Assembly: GCF_003352835.1 (NCBI RefSeq)
Contig: NZ_QLVD01000023.1
Coordinates: forward strand, 248,001 to 312,000
Source of the DNA: Ornithinimicrobium murale
GTDB taxonomy: Bacteria; Actinomycetota; Actinomycetes; Actinomycetales; Dermatophilaceae
Direction of reading: 5' to 3'
DNA: 64,000 bases
Of the stretch, positions 15,392-24,176 are shown one piece after another (position 1 is the stretch's first letter; each line of letters begins with the position of its first letter). The notes beneath the pieces were generated by a model. It saw only the letters and a list, made by a program, of their open reading frames with translations, did not search any database and was not told where the DNA came from. The translations under genes were made by a program, and so were the position numbers.

Positions 15392-18300
15392 CGCTGCCGG
15401 TTCGCCGAGGCCCGCCGGGCCACCTCGACGATCCGGGCCACCTCTCGTGCCGGGTCGCGGAAGACATCGGTGGTCCAGACCTGGACGGGAGTCCACCCGA
15501 GCTGACGCAGGTGCGCCTGCCGGTTGTGGAGCCGGTCGGCGTCCGGTCCGTCCGAGCCCGGGTGGGCGTCGGTGTCGATGGCCAGCAGCGGGCGGTTCCG
15601 GTCATCGGGGTCATCGACCACGAGCTCGATGCGGTGCGGGCCGGTGCCGAACCCGTGCCGCACGGTGAGGTGCTCGGCCCGGAGCCGCTGGGCGAGATCT
15701 GCCACGAGCGCGGGCACGTGCTGGGCCCGTTCGGCTGCATCCTCGGGGCCAGTCGAGGGCCGGCTGGGGCCGCTGTCGGGGTCGAGCGCAGCGCGCGCCG
15801 CCGTCTCCCGGACCAGGTCCGCTCCCGGTGACGGCGGCAGGTCAGCCACCGGACCGTCTGCGACGAGCACGACCGAGCGCCTGGCGACGTTGAGCGCGGC
15901 CGCCCCCCAGGCCTCTGAGAGGTCGTCGCGGCCGGTGAGCACAAGCACCAGACGGTCGCGCACGTCACCGGCCGCGCGCTCGACCGTGGTGAGCAGGAAC
16001 GGCTCGGCGACATCCTCCCGGAACGACCCGACCAGGTCGGCCTCACTGGCGACCCGGTCCCAGAGCAGGGCCTCGACCTCTGCGACGACCGAGAGGTCGT
16101 CGGCCAGCACTCCCAGCGAGTGACGCGGGCTGCGGCGTGCATGGTCAAGCACGAGGTCGACCACGCGGGTGATGGCCTCGGCCCGTCCGTCAGCCTCCAC
16201 GACCGCGATCCGCGACTGGCGCAGGACCCCCGGGAAGCCCTGCACCGCTGAGCCGGGGCGACGGGGCAGCATGCGGTCATCCAGCGAGCGATAGTGCGTG
16301 TCCAGACGACGCACCGGCAGGGCCTGCATCGCGGCCGTCACGAGGGAGAGGGTTCCTGGCACGGCGGGGTCCTGTCTGGCGTCCACCACTCCAGCCATCG
16401 GCAGTCCGGGCAGGCCCCCCGCGTCGCCGACGATCAGGACCCGCTCCCCCCGGGTCAACGTCGGCACGGCGTGCGCGAGCGGGAGCTGCTGGGCCTCGTC
16501 AAACACGACGAGGTCCAGCTGGGCCTCCAGTGGAATAGTGGCGGGCACCGTGAGCGGGCTGGTCAGCCAGCACGGCCGCAGCGCCCGCACCAGGTCGGGT
16601 GCTGCCCGGATCAGGTCGATGGTGCGCAGCGGAGGACCGGCCTCAACCACGGACCGGAGTGCCTCCCCCTGCTCGGGGTGCTGGGCCAGCACGGCGCTGG
16701 TCCGGTCCCGCGCGGCGCGGCGCACGGCCTCGCGGGCACTCTCGGCCTGTGCCTCAAGTTGCTGCTCGAGCGCCGCCATGGCGTCGTGCAGCTCGGAGCC
16801 CGTGGCCTGCGGCGTCTGCCGGGTCATCTGGTCGTGCACCGAGGCCCAGAACACAAGGTCCGCCTCAGCCTCGACGTGCTCGGCCGCCACGGCGCGCTGG
16901 GCCAGGTCGTCCACCAGCCTGCCGAGCCCCTGGTCCCGCAGAGGCTGGAGGTCGGCGTGGACGGCTGCCACGACGGGGAGCCGGTCCGCCTGGGCGTCCA
17001 GGCGGACCAGTCGCTCGAGGAGGAGATCGAGGTGCGCCGTCTCCAGCTCACGTCCGTGCCGGGTGCTCGCGAGCACCTCGGCGAGCCAGGTCAGGTCACG
17101 GTGGATGCCGTCGAATTCGGCCGCGGCCTCCTCCCAGCCTCGCGGAGCCTTCGGACGGGCAGCACGCCCTGCCAAGGACTCCCACTCCGAGCGCTCCGAC
17201 AGCGCGTGAGCCAGTCGGTCACCGACGTCCGGCGGCGGTGTGCCCGGGCGCAACAGCCCCCGAGCCTGGCGCTTCAGCCGGCCACGGGCCACGGCCGAGA
17301 GCTTGTCCGGAGTGTCCCTGGGTTGCTTCGTGGTGGCCCGCACGAGGTCCTCAAGGGGTGCCTCATAGACCTCTGGGGTGAAGACGTCGAGGGTGTCGCG
17401 CACCTGGCGGAGCAACTGAAACGTCCGGTTCCACTGTTGCAGGTTCACCGGCACGGGCAGTCCGGCGCTCCGGCTGAGGGAGTTGATGTCCTCGCGGGCC
17501 TGCGAGAAGCGGCCAGCGACTAGGTCGGTGACGATCCCGGCCGCCCGCACGGCCTCCTGCTCCGTCGTGATCTGGGCGCCGAACCACGGGTCTTCCGCGC
17601 GCCGCTTCCAGGCTCCGGCCCGCACGGCACGGGTCAGGGCGTCGCGGATCTCCGTGACCGCGTCAGGGGTGAGGTCGGCGAGCACCTCAGGTGCCAGTCG
17701 CACATGTGAGGTCGGAGGGTGGTCCAGGGCGGCGAGGCGGGTCAGCACGTCCTGGGTCTCGGCGAGCGTCACACCCCACGGCTCCCGTCGCCCGTGCAGC
17801 TGCTCCTCGTGCTCGGCGAGCACGGCCAGCGGGTCCTCGGTGCCCGGAGTCTCCGGCACCGGCCGGCCCTCCGTGGACTCAGCAGGCGGTGCGCCCGCGG
17901 CGTGGGATGCCACCCCGTCCAGTTGGTCTGCCTGATGACGGTCCAGCGCATCAACCAGACCCGCCCCCGCACGCCGGGCACCGGCAGCGGTCTCCCGCAG
18001 ATCGAGCACCAGCTCGCCCAGGCCGATGCTGCGCAGCCGCTCCTGGACATCCTCAAGTCCACGCCGCTGCTCAGCCACAACCAGCGCAGAGCCACCCTCG
18101 CCGATGGTGCTGGCGACGGCATTCACGATGGTCTGCGTCCGGCCCGTTCCCGGCTCGGCGTCGAGCACAACGGACTGACCGTCGGCGAGCAGGCCCAGAA
18201 CTGCTCGCTGTGCGCCATCGGCCTCAAGCACCGTCGGGACCCGAGCCCCGCGAGCACGAGAAGCATCGTCACGCACGCCATCAGCAGGCCCGCCCGCCAA

Positions 18301-19329
18301 CTCCTCACTCACGCCATCAGCAGACTCGCCCGCCAACTCCTCACTCACGCCATCAGCAGACTCGCCCGCCAACTCCTCACGCACGCCATCAGCAGGCTCG
18401 CCCGCCAACTCCTCACGCACGCCATCAGCAGGCTCGCCCGCCAACTCCTCACGCACGCCATCAGCAGTTTCGCCCGCCAACTCGTGAGGCACGCCGCCGA
18501 CGCTGGCCTGATGGTCGCTCGTCCCGTCGTTGCTGGCCTCATCGTCGTTCGTGGCCTGCTCGCCACGCTCGAGTTGTTCGGCCAGGGACACCAAGAGCGG
18601 TCGACGTGCCAGCGGCTCCACCGGGCCGGCCAACTCTGCGACCAGCGGCAGCTTGGCCAGCGGATAGGTGCTGAGGACCAGCTGGGGCCCGATGCCGAAC
18701 TCTGCGATGCCGGTGCAGAGTGCCTCGAGCTGGTCATAGGTCGGACGTGGATCGAACCCGTGCCGACCGCTGCTGGCCCGTGCCAGGTCGTGTCCATCCA
18801 GTTCGACGCCGCGCTCACCGCGCAGATAGTGCTCCAGGGCGGGATTGAAGATGACGTCCGAGTCCAGGCGCAGCACGAAGTCACGACGTGAGGCATCGGT
18901 CGGGCGGATCCGGGCACCCCGCAGGAGCACGGGGGCGCGGGGTGGGATCGGTGCGCGCGGGAGCTGCCACGAGGCCATGCCCACCGCCAGGAACAACGTA
19001 CTCAGACCATATTCACGGTGCAGCTCCACGCCCTTGGCCCGGATCGCGCCGACCCGCCGGCGCGCCTCGGCGAGCGCCACCGACTCCCGCACGAGCTCGG
19101 ACAGCAGCGTGTTGTGCCCCGCCAGAAGCTTGGCGACACCACCGGGGTGCGCCACGGTCAGATCGATGGTGCCGGTGGGCAGGTCGCGGTGCCACATGAG
19201 GGTGTTGCGGCCGCCCAGATCCGCGAGCTCGGAACGCCACGTCGCCTGAGCAGCTTCGAGCACCGTGCGGCGCACCTCATCAGGGGTCGCGTCGACGCGT
19301 GGTCCGTGGGCGTCGACAGGTTGGTTCAC
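15388..19329 (-). CDS. DUF4011/SF1 helicase-like/endonuclease-like protein, altered Walker A
   Basis: A 1313-residue cytosolic protein. The N-terminal 130 residues resemble DUF4011 (WRSELADLGGRNTLMWHRDL). After an acidic repeat linker (about 280-352) comes a helicase-like domain whose Walker A reads EPGTGRTQT, with Arg397 in place of the catalytic Lys. A Walker B-type LVVFDEAQQLPLAHAVP is kept, but the usual NVALTRAR box of motif VI is shortened to LNVARRSVVLV. The last about 110 residues resemble a Vsr/DUF559-type nuclease fold (LLAIDTDAHPGSDGPDADRL, then LRQLGWTPVQVW). Intact relatives are known in bacterial defence and DNA-repair contexts. This copy may be ATPase-impaired. It starts at GTG 19329 and is coupled to the 66-aa gene. 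Confidence 0.8.
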   Translation of the reverse strand: MNQPVDAHGPRVDATPDEVRRTVLEAAQATWRSELADLGGRNTLMWHRDLPTGTIDLTVAHPGGVAKLLAGHNTLLSELVRESVALAEARRRVGAIRAKGVELHREYGLSTLFLAVGMASWQLPRAPIPPRAPVLLRGARIRPTDASRRDFVLRLDSDVIFNPALEHYLRGERGVELDGHDLARASSGRHGFDPRPTYDQLEALCTGIAEFGIGPQLVLSTYPLAKLPLVAELAGPVEPLARRPLLVSLAEQLERGEQATNDDEASNDGTSDHQASVGGVPHELAGETADGVREELAGEPADGVREELAGEPADGVREELAGESADGVSEELAGESADGVSEELAGGPADGVRDDASRARGARVPTVLEADGAQRAVLGLLADGQSVVLDAEPGTGRTQTIVNAVASTIGEGGSALVVAEQRRGLEDVQERLRSIGLGELVLDLRETAAGARRAGAGLVDALDRHQADQLDGVASHAAGAPPAESTEGRPVPETPGTEDPLAVLAEHEEQLHGRREPWGVTLAETQDVLTRLAALDHPPTSHVRLAPEVLADLTPDAVTEIRDALTRAVRAGAWKRRAEDPWFGAQITTEQEAVRAAGIVTDLVAGRFSQAREDINSLSRSAGLPVPVNLQQWNRTFQLLRQVRDTLDVFTPEVYEAPLEDLVRATTKQPRDTPDKLSAVARGRLKRQARGLLRPGTPPPDVGDRLAHALSERSEWESLAGRAARPKAPRGWEEAAAEFDGIHRDLTWLAEVLASTRHGRELETAHLDLLLERLVRLDAQADRLPVVAAVHADLQPLRDQGLGRLVDDLAQRAVAAEHVEAEADLVFWASVHDQMTRQTPQATGSELHDAMAALEQQLEAQAESAREAVRRAARDRTSAVLAQHPEQGEALRSVVEAGPPLRTIDLIRAAPDLVRALRPCWLTSPLTVPATIPLEAQLDLVVFDEAQQLPLAHAVPTLTRGERVLIVGDAGGLPGLPMAGVVDARQDPAVPGTLSLVTAAMQALPVRRLDTHYRSLDDRMLPRRPGSAVQGFPGVLRQSRIAVVEADGRAEAITRVVDLVLDHARRSPRHSLGVLADDLSVVAEVEALLWDRVASEADLVGSFREDVAEPFLLTTVERAAGDVRDRLVLVLTGRDDLSEAWGAAALNVARRSVVLVADGPVADLPPSPGADLVRETAARAALDPDSGPSRPSTGPEDAAERAQHVPALVADLAQRLRAEHLTVRHGFGTGPHRIELVVDDPDDRNRPLLAIDTDAHPGSDGPDADRLHNRQAHLRQLGWTPVQVWTTDVFRDPAREVARIVEVARRASANRQR
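18275..18490. repeat. 36-bp minisatellite, six units, inside the DUF4011 gene
   Basis: Six tandem 36-bp units, each encoding a 12-residue acidic unit of the form EELAG(E/G)(P/S/T)ADGV(R/S). Units differ by a few substitutions and all stay in frame. The repeat forms a linker between the DUF4011 region and the helicase-like domain. Near-identity of the units suggests recent expansion, and copy number probably varies between strains. Confidence 0.93.
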
Positions 19330-19482
19330 GATGCCAGGTTAACCAGGTTCCTGGGGCGATCCGGACAGACACGGGCGCGCACGATCCCAGACGCGGGGTA
19401 GGAGTTGCCCCGTCCCCCGCGATAGGCTCACCTCCGGCGATCAGCCGGGCGCAGGACCTCCGCGCTGGGCCTCGGCCTCCCC

Positions 19483-19555
19483 GCCCTCGTAGCTCAGGGG
19501 ATAGAGCACCGCTCTCCTAAAGCGGGTGTCGCAGGTTCGAATCCTGCCGGGGGCA
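19483..19555 (+). tRNA. tRNA-Arg (anticodon CCT)
   Basis: The 73-nt sequence folds as a cloverleaf: acceptor GCCCTCG with CGGGGGC, D arm GCTC/GAGC, anticodon stem CCGCT/AGCGG with loop CTCCTAA, and T arm with GGTTCGAATCC. The anticodon CCT reads the arginine codon AGG. CCA is not encoded. The region downstream shows no integrase and no repeated tRNA 3' end. Confidence 0.95.
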
Positions 19556-20045
19556 CATTCCCGCCCTGCACATGATCATGAGCAAGGAGTAAAGGTTCAC
19601 GGCGGTCCTCACAAAAAGGATCCGCGCTGTAGAACACGAGCTCCCCCGCTCCGTCTGACCCCGCGCGTCAAGCCCGAGTGGCATGTCCGGTGACTCGCAT
19701 CAGCCCCATCGCGGCCGGCACGTGCACGGGAAATGCCCAATTCCCGCCGGCGGGCTCAGGCTCCAGCGCAACACGGATCTGCCGGGAGGCATGGTGCTGC
19801 GTTCGTATGGTCTGAGGCTGGTGGCTGCTGGGATGGCGTTGGAGGAGGTGGGCGGGGTAGTTCTCGGGCACGTGTCCGCCGAGATGTGACTGGAGTGGCA
19901 GGTCTGACTGGAGTGGCGGGTCTGGCCGCACTATCTCGCGAACTTCGCCAGATCCGGTCGGTCACGACCCTCGGCGCATGGCGATCCCGCACCTCCTCTG
20001 CCTGAGACCAACCGCGGCACTCGCCGACCCGCCGGGTAGACGCGC
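19556..20045. other. Gene-poor stretch after tRNA-Arg
   Basis: About 490 bases without a convincing gene. Short open frames exist on both strands but lack family features and good ribosome binding sites. A small tandem duplication, TGACTGGAGTGGC(A/G)GGTC, occurs twice in a row near 19890-19925. The stretch could be decayed sequence beside a tRNA integration site, but nothing recognisable from a mobile element remains. Confidence 0.4.
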
Positions 20046-20077
20046 AAGGCCCCCAACCTCGGCAGGTCGGGGGCCTT
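20046..20077 (-). terminator. Hairpin terminator of the Hsp20 gene
   Basis: AAGGCCCCC (20046-20054) pairs with GGGGGCCTT (20069-20077), with a further inner ACCT/AGGT pairing. It lies 34 bases past the Hsp20 stop on the minus strand and fits a strong intrinsic-type terminator without a long T tract. Confidence 0.7.
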
Positions 20078-20111
20078 CGGTCACCCTGCACAGCAGGGCC
20101 GGGCGAGTAGC

Positions 20112-20675
20112 TTAGGCGGCACCGGTGGTCTGCGCTACCTGCTGGTCGCCGGCACCGGTGGTCTGCGCTACCTGCTGGTCGCCGGCACCGGTGGTCTGCG
20201 CGACCTGCTGGTCGCCGGCACCGGTGGTCTGCGCTACCTGCTGGTCGCCGGCACCGGGGGGCAGCGTGCGCTGCCCGTCGTGGGCGACCTCGATCTTGCG
20301 CGGCTTGGCCTCCTCCGCGACAGGAATCACCAGCTGCAGGACGCCGTCGGCATAGCTGGCATCGATCCTGTCCGTGGCTAGCCCACGACCCAGTGTGAGC
20401 TGTCGGGCGAACGTGCCTGTAGGACGCTCCCGGGTCAGCCACTGGCTGGCCTCGGTGTTCCGGGGCGCGCGCTCGGCGCGGATCGTCAGGCTGCGGTCGT
20501 CGACGTCGATGTCGATCGTGCTCGGATCGACGCCCGGCAGGTCGACCTCCACGACGAAGCGGTCGCCCTCGCGGTACAGGTCCATCGGCATACCCGGGCC
20601 GGTCTGACCGCGGGTCACCGAACCGAGGACACGGTCGATCTCACGGAACGGGTCAAACGTGCTGAAGGTGTTCAC
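20112..20675 (-). CDS. Hsp20/alpha-crystallin small heat shock protein with repeat tail
   Basis: A 187-residue cytosolic chaperone. Residues 1-30 are the N-terminal arm (FDPFREIDRVLGS). Residues about 30-135 are the alpha-crystallin domain (MDLYREGDRFVVEVDLPGVD, then DIDVDDRSLTIRAER, GTFARQLTLGR, ASYADGVLQLVIPV). The C-terminal IxI-type region is followed by four near-perfect copies of the 11-residue unit GAGDQQVAQTT, an unusual extension for this family. The HAIR-like element upstream suggests heat control by HspR. The start at ATG 20675 has GAGGA upstream. Confidence 0.95.
   Translation of the reverse strand: MNTFSTFDPFREIDRVLGSVTRGQTGPGMPMDLYREGDRFVVEVDLPGVDPSTIDIDVDDRSLTIRAERAPRNTEASQWLTRERPTGTFARQLTLGRGLATDRIDASYADGVLQLVIPVAEEAKPRKIEVAHDGQRTLPPGAGDQQVAQTTGAGDQQVAQTTGAGDQQVAQTTGAGDQQVAQTTGAA
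20119..20250. repeat. 33-bp minisatellite, four units, in the Hsp20 C-terminus
   Basis: Four tandem 33-bp units at 20119, 20152, 20185 and 20218, identical except for one base in the third. They encode GAGDQQVAQTT four times, right before the stop codon. The high identity points to recent expansion. Confidence 0.95.
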
Positions 20676-20695
20676 GGTTCCTCCTCTGTGGTCCA

Positions 20696-20737
20696 GTAGC
20701 CACCCCGTGTGGCTACCTTGAGTCTACTAGAGTCAAC
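20696..20737 (-). promoter_or_regulatory. HAIR-like HspR operator and adjacent inverted repeat
   Basis: CTTGAGT (20717-20723), a 7-bp spacer, then AGTCAAC (20731-20737) match 12 of 14 positions of the HAIR consensus CTTGAGT-N7-ACTCAAG bound by the actinobacterial heat shock repressor HspR. On the minus strand it overlaps a TTGACT that could be a -35 box. Immediately downstream is a perfect inverted repeat, GTAGCCAC/GTGGCTAC (20696-20716), probably in the 5' leader of the Hsp20 transcript. Confidence 0.65.
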
Positions 20738-20938
20738 TTTATTGATACAAGCCGCATTCCCCACCCCGCCCTCAGCGCCCTCGTGCTCACTGCCCGGTTG
20801 CCGGAGATCCGAGTAGCATGAGTGAGAGCCGAGCTGATCCACAGTTTGGTCAGATGTGTGCACCTGTCTGCGTCGCCACGTGCCTTTCCGAACGTCTCGT
20901 CGAGGTTGTCCACCTGCACTACTCCGTTCGGACCAGTC

Positions 20939-21682
20939 ATGGAAAATGCCGCACGCATCGCAGAGGGACTCGCCCGCGCTGCCCGGGAGATCAACGCGAG
21001 CCACGACCTCGAAGCCACTCTCGACAGCATCGTGCACACCGCTGTCGGCGCACTGCCGGGCATCGATCACGCCGGCATCTCGGTCGCGCACCGCAACGGC
21101 AAGGTCGAGACCAGGGCAGGCACTGGGCAGCTCGTCTGGGAGCTGGATGCCCTGCAGTACACCCTCCGCGAGGGGCCGTGCGCCCACGCGATCGATATCG
21201 AACCAGTGACCGTGGCGAACGAACTGCGCCACGACGGGCGCTGGCCGAACTACGTGCCACGGGCACTGCGGATGGGGGTCCGCGCGCAGATCGGCCTGCG
21301 GCTCTACGTCGAGGAGAAGACGCTGGGTGGTCTCAACCTCTACTCCGTCGAGGCCGACATCATCGATCCGGATGTGGTGCACACGGCCGAGCTCTTCGCC
21401 TCCCACGCCGCCCTCGCTCTCGGTCGGGCTCGCCGGGAGAATGAGTTGAGCGAGGCCATCGGCACCCGCAAGGTCATCGGGCAGGCCATCGGCATGGTGA
21501 TGGAGCGCTACGAGATCGATGAGGGCCGCGCCTTCCAGTTCCTGGTCCGGGTCTCCACGACCAGCAACATCAAGCTCCGCGACATCGCTCAGGAGATCAT
21601 CGACACCTCGAACACAACCTACGCACGCCGCACCCACGTGCGATCCACCGCAGACCCCTCAGGTCTCGACAGGATTCGGTAG
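20939..21682 (+). CDS. GAF and ANTAR domain antitermination regulator
   Basis: A 247-residue signalling protein. Residues 20-165 form a GAF sensor domain (INASHDLEATLDSIVHTAVG, then HAGISVAHRNGKVETRAGTG, and SHAALALGRARRENEL). Residues about 180-235 are an ANTAR RNA-binding domain (IGTRKVIGQAIGMVMERYEI, EGRAFQFLVRVS, KLRDIAQEII), which in characterised proteins binds paired RNA hairpins to prevent termination. The start is ATG 20939 (MENAARIAEGLAR); the frame upstream lacks family sequence. No cognate hairpin pair is evident nearby, so its targets are probably elsewhere. The GAF ligand is unknown. Confidence 0.92.
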   Translation: MENAARIAEGLARAAREINASHDLEATLDSIVHTAVGALPGIDHAGISVAHRNGKVETRAGTGQLVWELDALQYTLREGPCAHAIDIEPVTVANELRHDGRWPNYVPRALRMGVRAQIGLRLYVEEKTLGGLNLYSVEADIIDPDVVHTAELFASHAALALGRARRENELSEAIGTRKVIGQAIGMVMERYEIDEGRAFQFLVRVSTTSNIKLRDIAQEIIDTSNTTYARRTHVRSTADPSGLDRIR

Positions 21683-21702
21683 GTCACTGCCTGCGGACGT
21701 GC

Positions 21703-21741
21703 GATGTCCCGCGACACCACAGTGAGGTGTCGCGGGACATC
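21703..21741. terminator. Bidirectional hairpin terminator
   Basis: GATGTCCCGCGACACC (21703-21718) pairs perfectly with GGTGTCGCGGGACATC (21726-21741) around a 7-nt loop. This 16-bp stem lies between the GAF-ANTAR gene and the convergent DUF6351 gene and can terminate both. Confidence 0.85.
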
Positions 21742-21756
21742 ACGGTGTGGGCTCGG

Positions 21757-23919
21757 TCAGAAGCGCAGCCACGTCCCGGCCAGCCCCTGCTGCTCGACAC
21801 CGGGCACCGTGTAGTCACACACGCCCTGGTCGAACACCTCGAGCAACTCCGCCCACTGCGCGTCGCTCATCTCGGGGTAGGTCTCCCGGGTGGGAGCGGT
21901 CGTCTGGCACTTGATGACGTCGGCCCGCACGCTCTCCCCAGCGACCTCACGCGGGAAGCTCGCAGACGGGTAGAGCTGCTCACACTGCGTGGACGGGTCG
22001 CGATCGAGCATCATCGGCAGGAACTCCGGTGACGCGTCCCGAGTCATGCAGCCCTCAACAAGAGCCTCCGGGCGAGCGTCACCGATCTCCTCGAGGGAGG
22101 GCAGTTCGCCGTCGGTCACGCCGACCTCCGTCAGCCAAGCGTCCATCTGCGTGATGGCGTGCCGCACCAACGGGCTGTTGGTGCTCAGCCCGCCATAGCG
22201 CCTGTCCTCGAGCAGGCTCACGTGGTTGACGGCGCTGCCGTTGGCGGCGACGAGTCGCTCACGCATCGAGTTGGTGTGGTAACGCACGTGGATGTCGCCG
22301 TTAGCACCATCGTCGGTGTAGGAGCGGTAATCGATGATCGGAGTGCTCGCGAGACCGCCGCCACCGTTGGTGAGACGCCCGGTCTGGTAGGCCGCCTCGA
22401 CCGCCGGCAGATCGGCCACCGACCGTTCCGTCCGGTACTGGCCGTCGTGGTCATAACCGCCGACCGCGGCATTGAGCTCGAGGAACTGGTCGACCGAGAT
22501 GGTGCCGTCCTGCAGGGCCTTGAGCCCGTACTGGATGCCCACGTTGTCGAGGGGGCGGAGCGCGAAGCCGGTCTCGGGGTCCTCACCGTAGGCGTTGATC
22601 GTGTGGTCGTAGACATCGCAGCGTGCACCGTCCGGGTTGGTCTCCGCGTCATAGCGCAGCCCGGCCGGCAGCACCCCGGGGCAGAACGCCGTCGGGTCGA
22701 TCCGACGGGCACCGTTAGCGACGTTCGGCATGGTGGCCAGGGTCTGGAAGCCGGTGACCTGCCGCTTCTGCTCGTCGGTCCAGTCCACCTGGGCGCTGTC
22801 GTTGAAGTAGTGGTTCAGCAGCCGGGCATCGGTGATGAAGTTGACGGTCCCGAACCCGACTTCTGGGAAGGAGCAGCCCACGAGGATGCCGTCGAAGATC
22901 CCCGGGTAGTTGTCCGCCGTCTGGTGCGCCTGGTAACTGCCGCCGGAGCAGCCGAAGCCGATCGTGAAGTCGTCGCGACCATAGACCTCGATGAACTCCT
23001 CCTTGGTCATCGCCGCGGTCTCGGAGGCCAACAGGTCGTTGCAGTTGTTGCCGAACACATTGAGCGAGGACGACACGACGGCGTAGCCCTCGCGGAGCAT
23101 GAACTGGTTCGTGACTCCACCCGTGCTGGCGCCCTGCCGGTACCACCCGTTGGTGCAGCCACCGCCGAGGGTGTAGATGGCCTTGCCGTTCCAGCCGGCC
23201 GGCCGCTCGGTGGGGCTGGGCTCCGGCTCGGTGAGCGGGTCGTGCAGCACCGAGTGCTCGTAGATCCCGCGGTTGGCCGTGCCGGTCTCGATCCGCACGA
23301 TCATCGGCACCTCGACGCCATCCGAGGTCGTGGTGTGATCCAGGTTCTCCGGGTATGCCGTGGCGTCCGCCGGCCAGACGGCCCACCCGCCGCCGGTGGT
23401 CTGGTAGATGTAGTCGACCCGGTTGTCGATGCCGCAGTGCTCGTCCACGGGTGCGCCAAGGGTCTGGTTGACGACGGGCACCCGGAACTGATGGGTCTGG
23501 CAGATGAAGGGATCCTCGTGCGGTCCGGACAGGAGCGGCCCCTCGCCGGGGTGGTTAGTCACCTCAAGGCTCGTGCCGGTGCGTCCGTCGCCGGGGCCCT
23601 TCGCCTCGATCGTGTGCTCCCCGTTGCTCATCCCGTCCACCAGCCCGACCAGCACGCGGCGCTCCGCGTCCCAGGAGAACCCGTCGGTCTGGTCCGCGCC
23701 GTCCAGGGTGACCCGCACCTCATGGGGTGGGACGTTGTGCGGGACGGTGACCTCAACGAGGGCGTCACCGCCGGTGACCATGTCCGGGGCGCTGGACACC
23801 GTCTCGACCCCCAAGCCTGCCGACGGCGGCGCACCCGACGCGGCCCCTCCCAGCGCCAGCGCTCCACCGGTGCTGGCTACCAGTGCCAGCACGGCCGCAG
23901 CCACAACACTTCTACTCAT
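21757..23919 (-). CDS. Secreted DUF6351 family protein, alpha/beta-hydrolase-like
   Basis: A 720-residue exported protein. The N-terminus SRSVVAAAVLALVASTGGAL is a signal peptide with a likely AxA cleavage site near 30. A beta-sandwich-like N-terminal part (VTVPHNVPPHEVRVTLDGAD) is followed by a hydrolase-like core, including YTLGGGCTNGWYRQG and the nucleophile-elbow-like IGFGCSGGSYQAH, then GSAVNHVSLLEDRR with a possible catalytic His. The family is seen in soil bacteria; its reaction is not established, and an esterase or polymer hydrolase is possible. ATG 23919 is chosen because GGAGG lies six bases upstream; ATG-like start 23931 overlaps that site. Confidence 0.88.
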   Translation of the reverse strand: MSRSVVAAAVLALVASTGGALALGGAASGAPPSAGLGVETVSSAPDMVTGGDALVEVTVPHNVPPHEVRVTLDGADQTDGFSWDAERRVLVGLVDGMSNGEHTIEAKGPGDGRTGTSLEVTNHPGEGPLLSGPHEDPFICQTHQFRVPVVNQTLGAPVDEHCGIDNRVDYIYQTTGGGWAVWPADATAYPENLDHTTTSDGVEVPMIVRIETGTANRGIYEHSVLHDPLTEPEPSPTERPAGWNGKAIYTLGGGCTNGWYRQGASTGGVTNQFMLREGYAVVSSSLNVFGNNCNDLLASETAAMTKEEFIEVYGRDDFTIGFGCSGGSYQAHQTADNYPGIFDGILVGCSFPEVGFGTVNFITDARLLNHYFNDSAQVDWTDEQKRQVTGFQTLATMPNVANGARRIDPTAFCPGVLPAGLRYDAETNPDGARCDVYDHTINAYGEDPETGFALRPLDNVGIQYGLKALQDGTISVDQFLELNAAVGGYDHDGQYRTERSVADLPAVEAAYQTGRLTNGGGGLASTPIIDYRSYTDDGANGDIHVRYHTNSMRERLVAANGSAVNHVSLLEDRRYGGLSTNSPLVRHAITQMDAWLTEVGVTDGELPSLEEIGDARPEALVEGCMTRDASPEFLPMMLDRDPSTQCEQLYPSASFPREVAGESVRADVIKCQTTAPTRETYPEMSDAQWAELLEVFDQGVCDYTVPGVEQQGLAGTWLRF

Positions 23920-24071
23920 CTGGACCTCCATTGGTCTCGTCCCCGAGGTGGACGAGGCCGAACTTATGGGTCCCGCTGAGCTACTGCGGCGTACTTGGTC
24001 AAACCCGAACGAACAATTTCACCCAGACAGGGACATGCCCCGCATGATGGAACGTGGCGACCCTTGTTGCG

Positions 24072-24176
24072 GGAGGTGGTGGCTTCCGTCGAGGCGGTGG
24101 TGACGGCCTGCGTTCAGGAGGTGGTGAGGCTTTCGTTTAGGCGGTGGTGGCGGCTTGCGTTCAGGAGGTCGTGACG
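24072..24176. repeat. 47-bp imperfect tandem repeat across the arsC 3' end
   Basis: A unit beginning AGGCGGTGGTG(A/G)CGGC(C/T)TG occurs at 24092 and 24139 (period 47), and a third partial copy lies just before (24072-24091). On the minus strand the first unit spans the ancestral arsC stop codon and the others follow it, so the segment is a repeated gene 3' end. Confidence 0.75.

Noticed and set aside
16294..17523. Long plus-strand frames opposite the DUF4011 gene
   Set aside because: They are shadows of the high-GC minus-strand gene and lack family features.
19668..20005. Short frames after tRNA-Arg
   Set aside because: No ribosome binding sites, odd composition and no recognisable domains on either strand.
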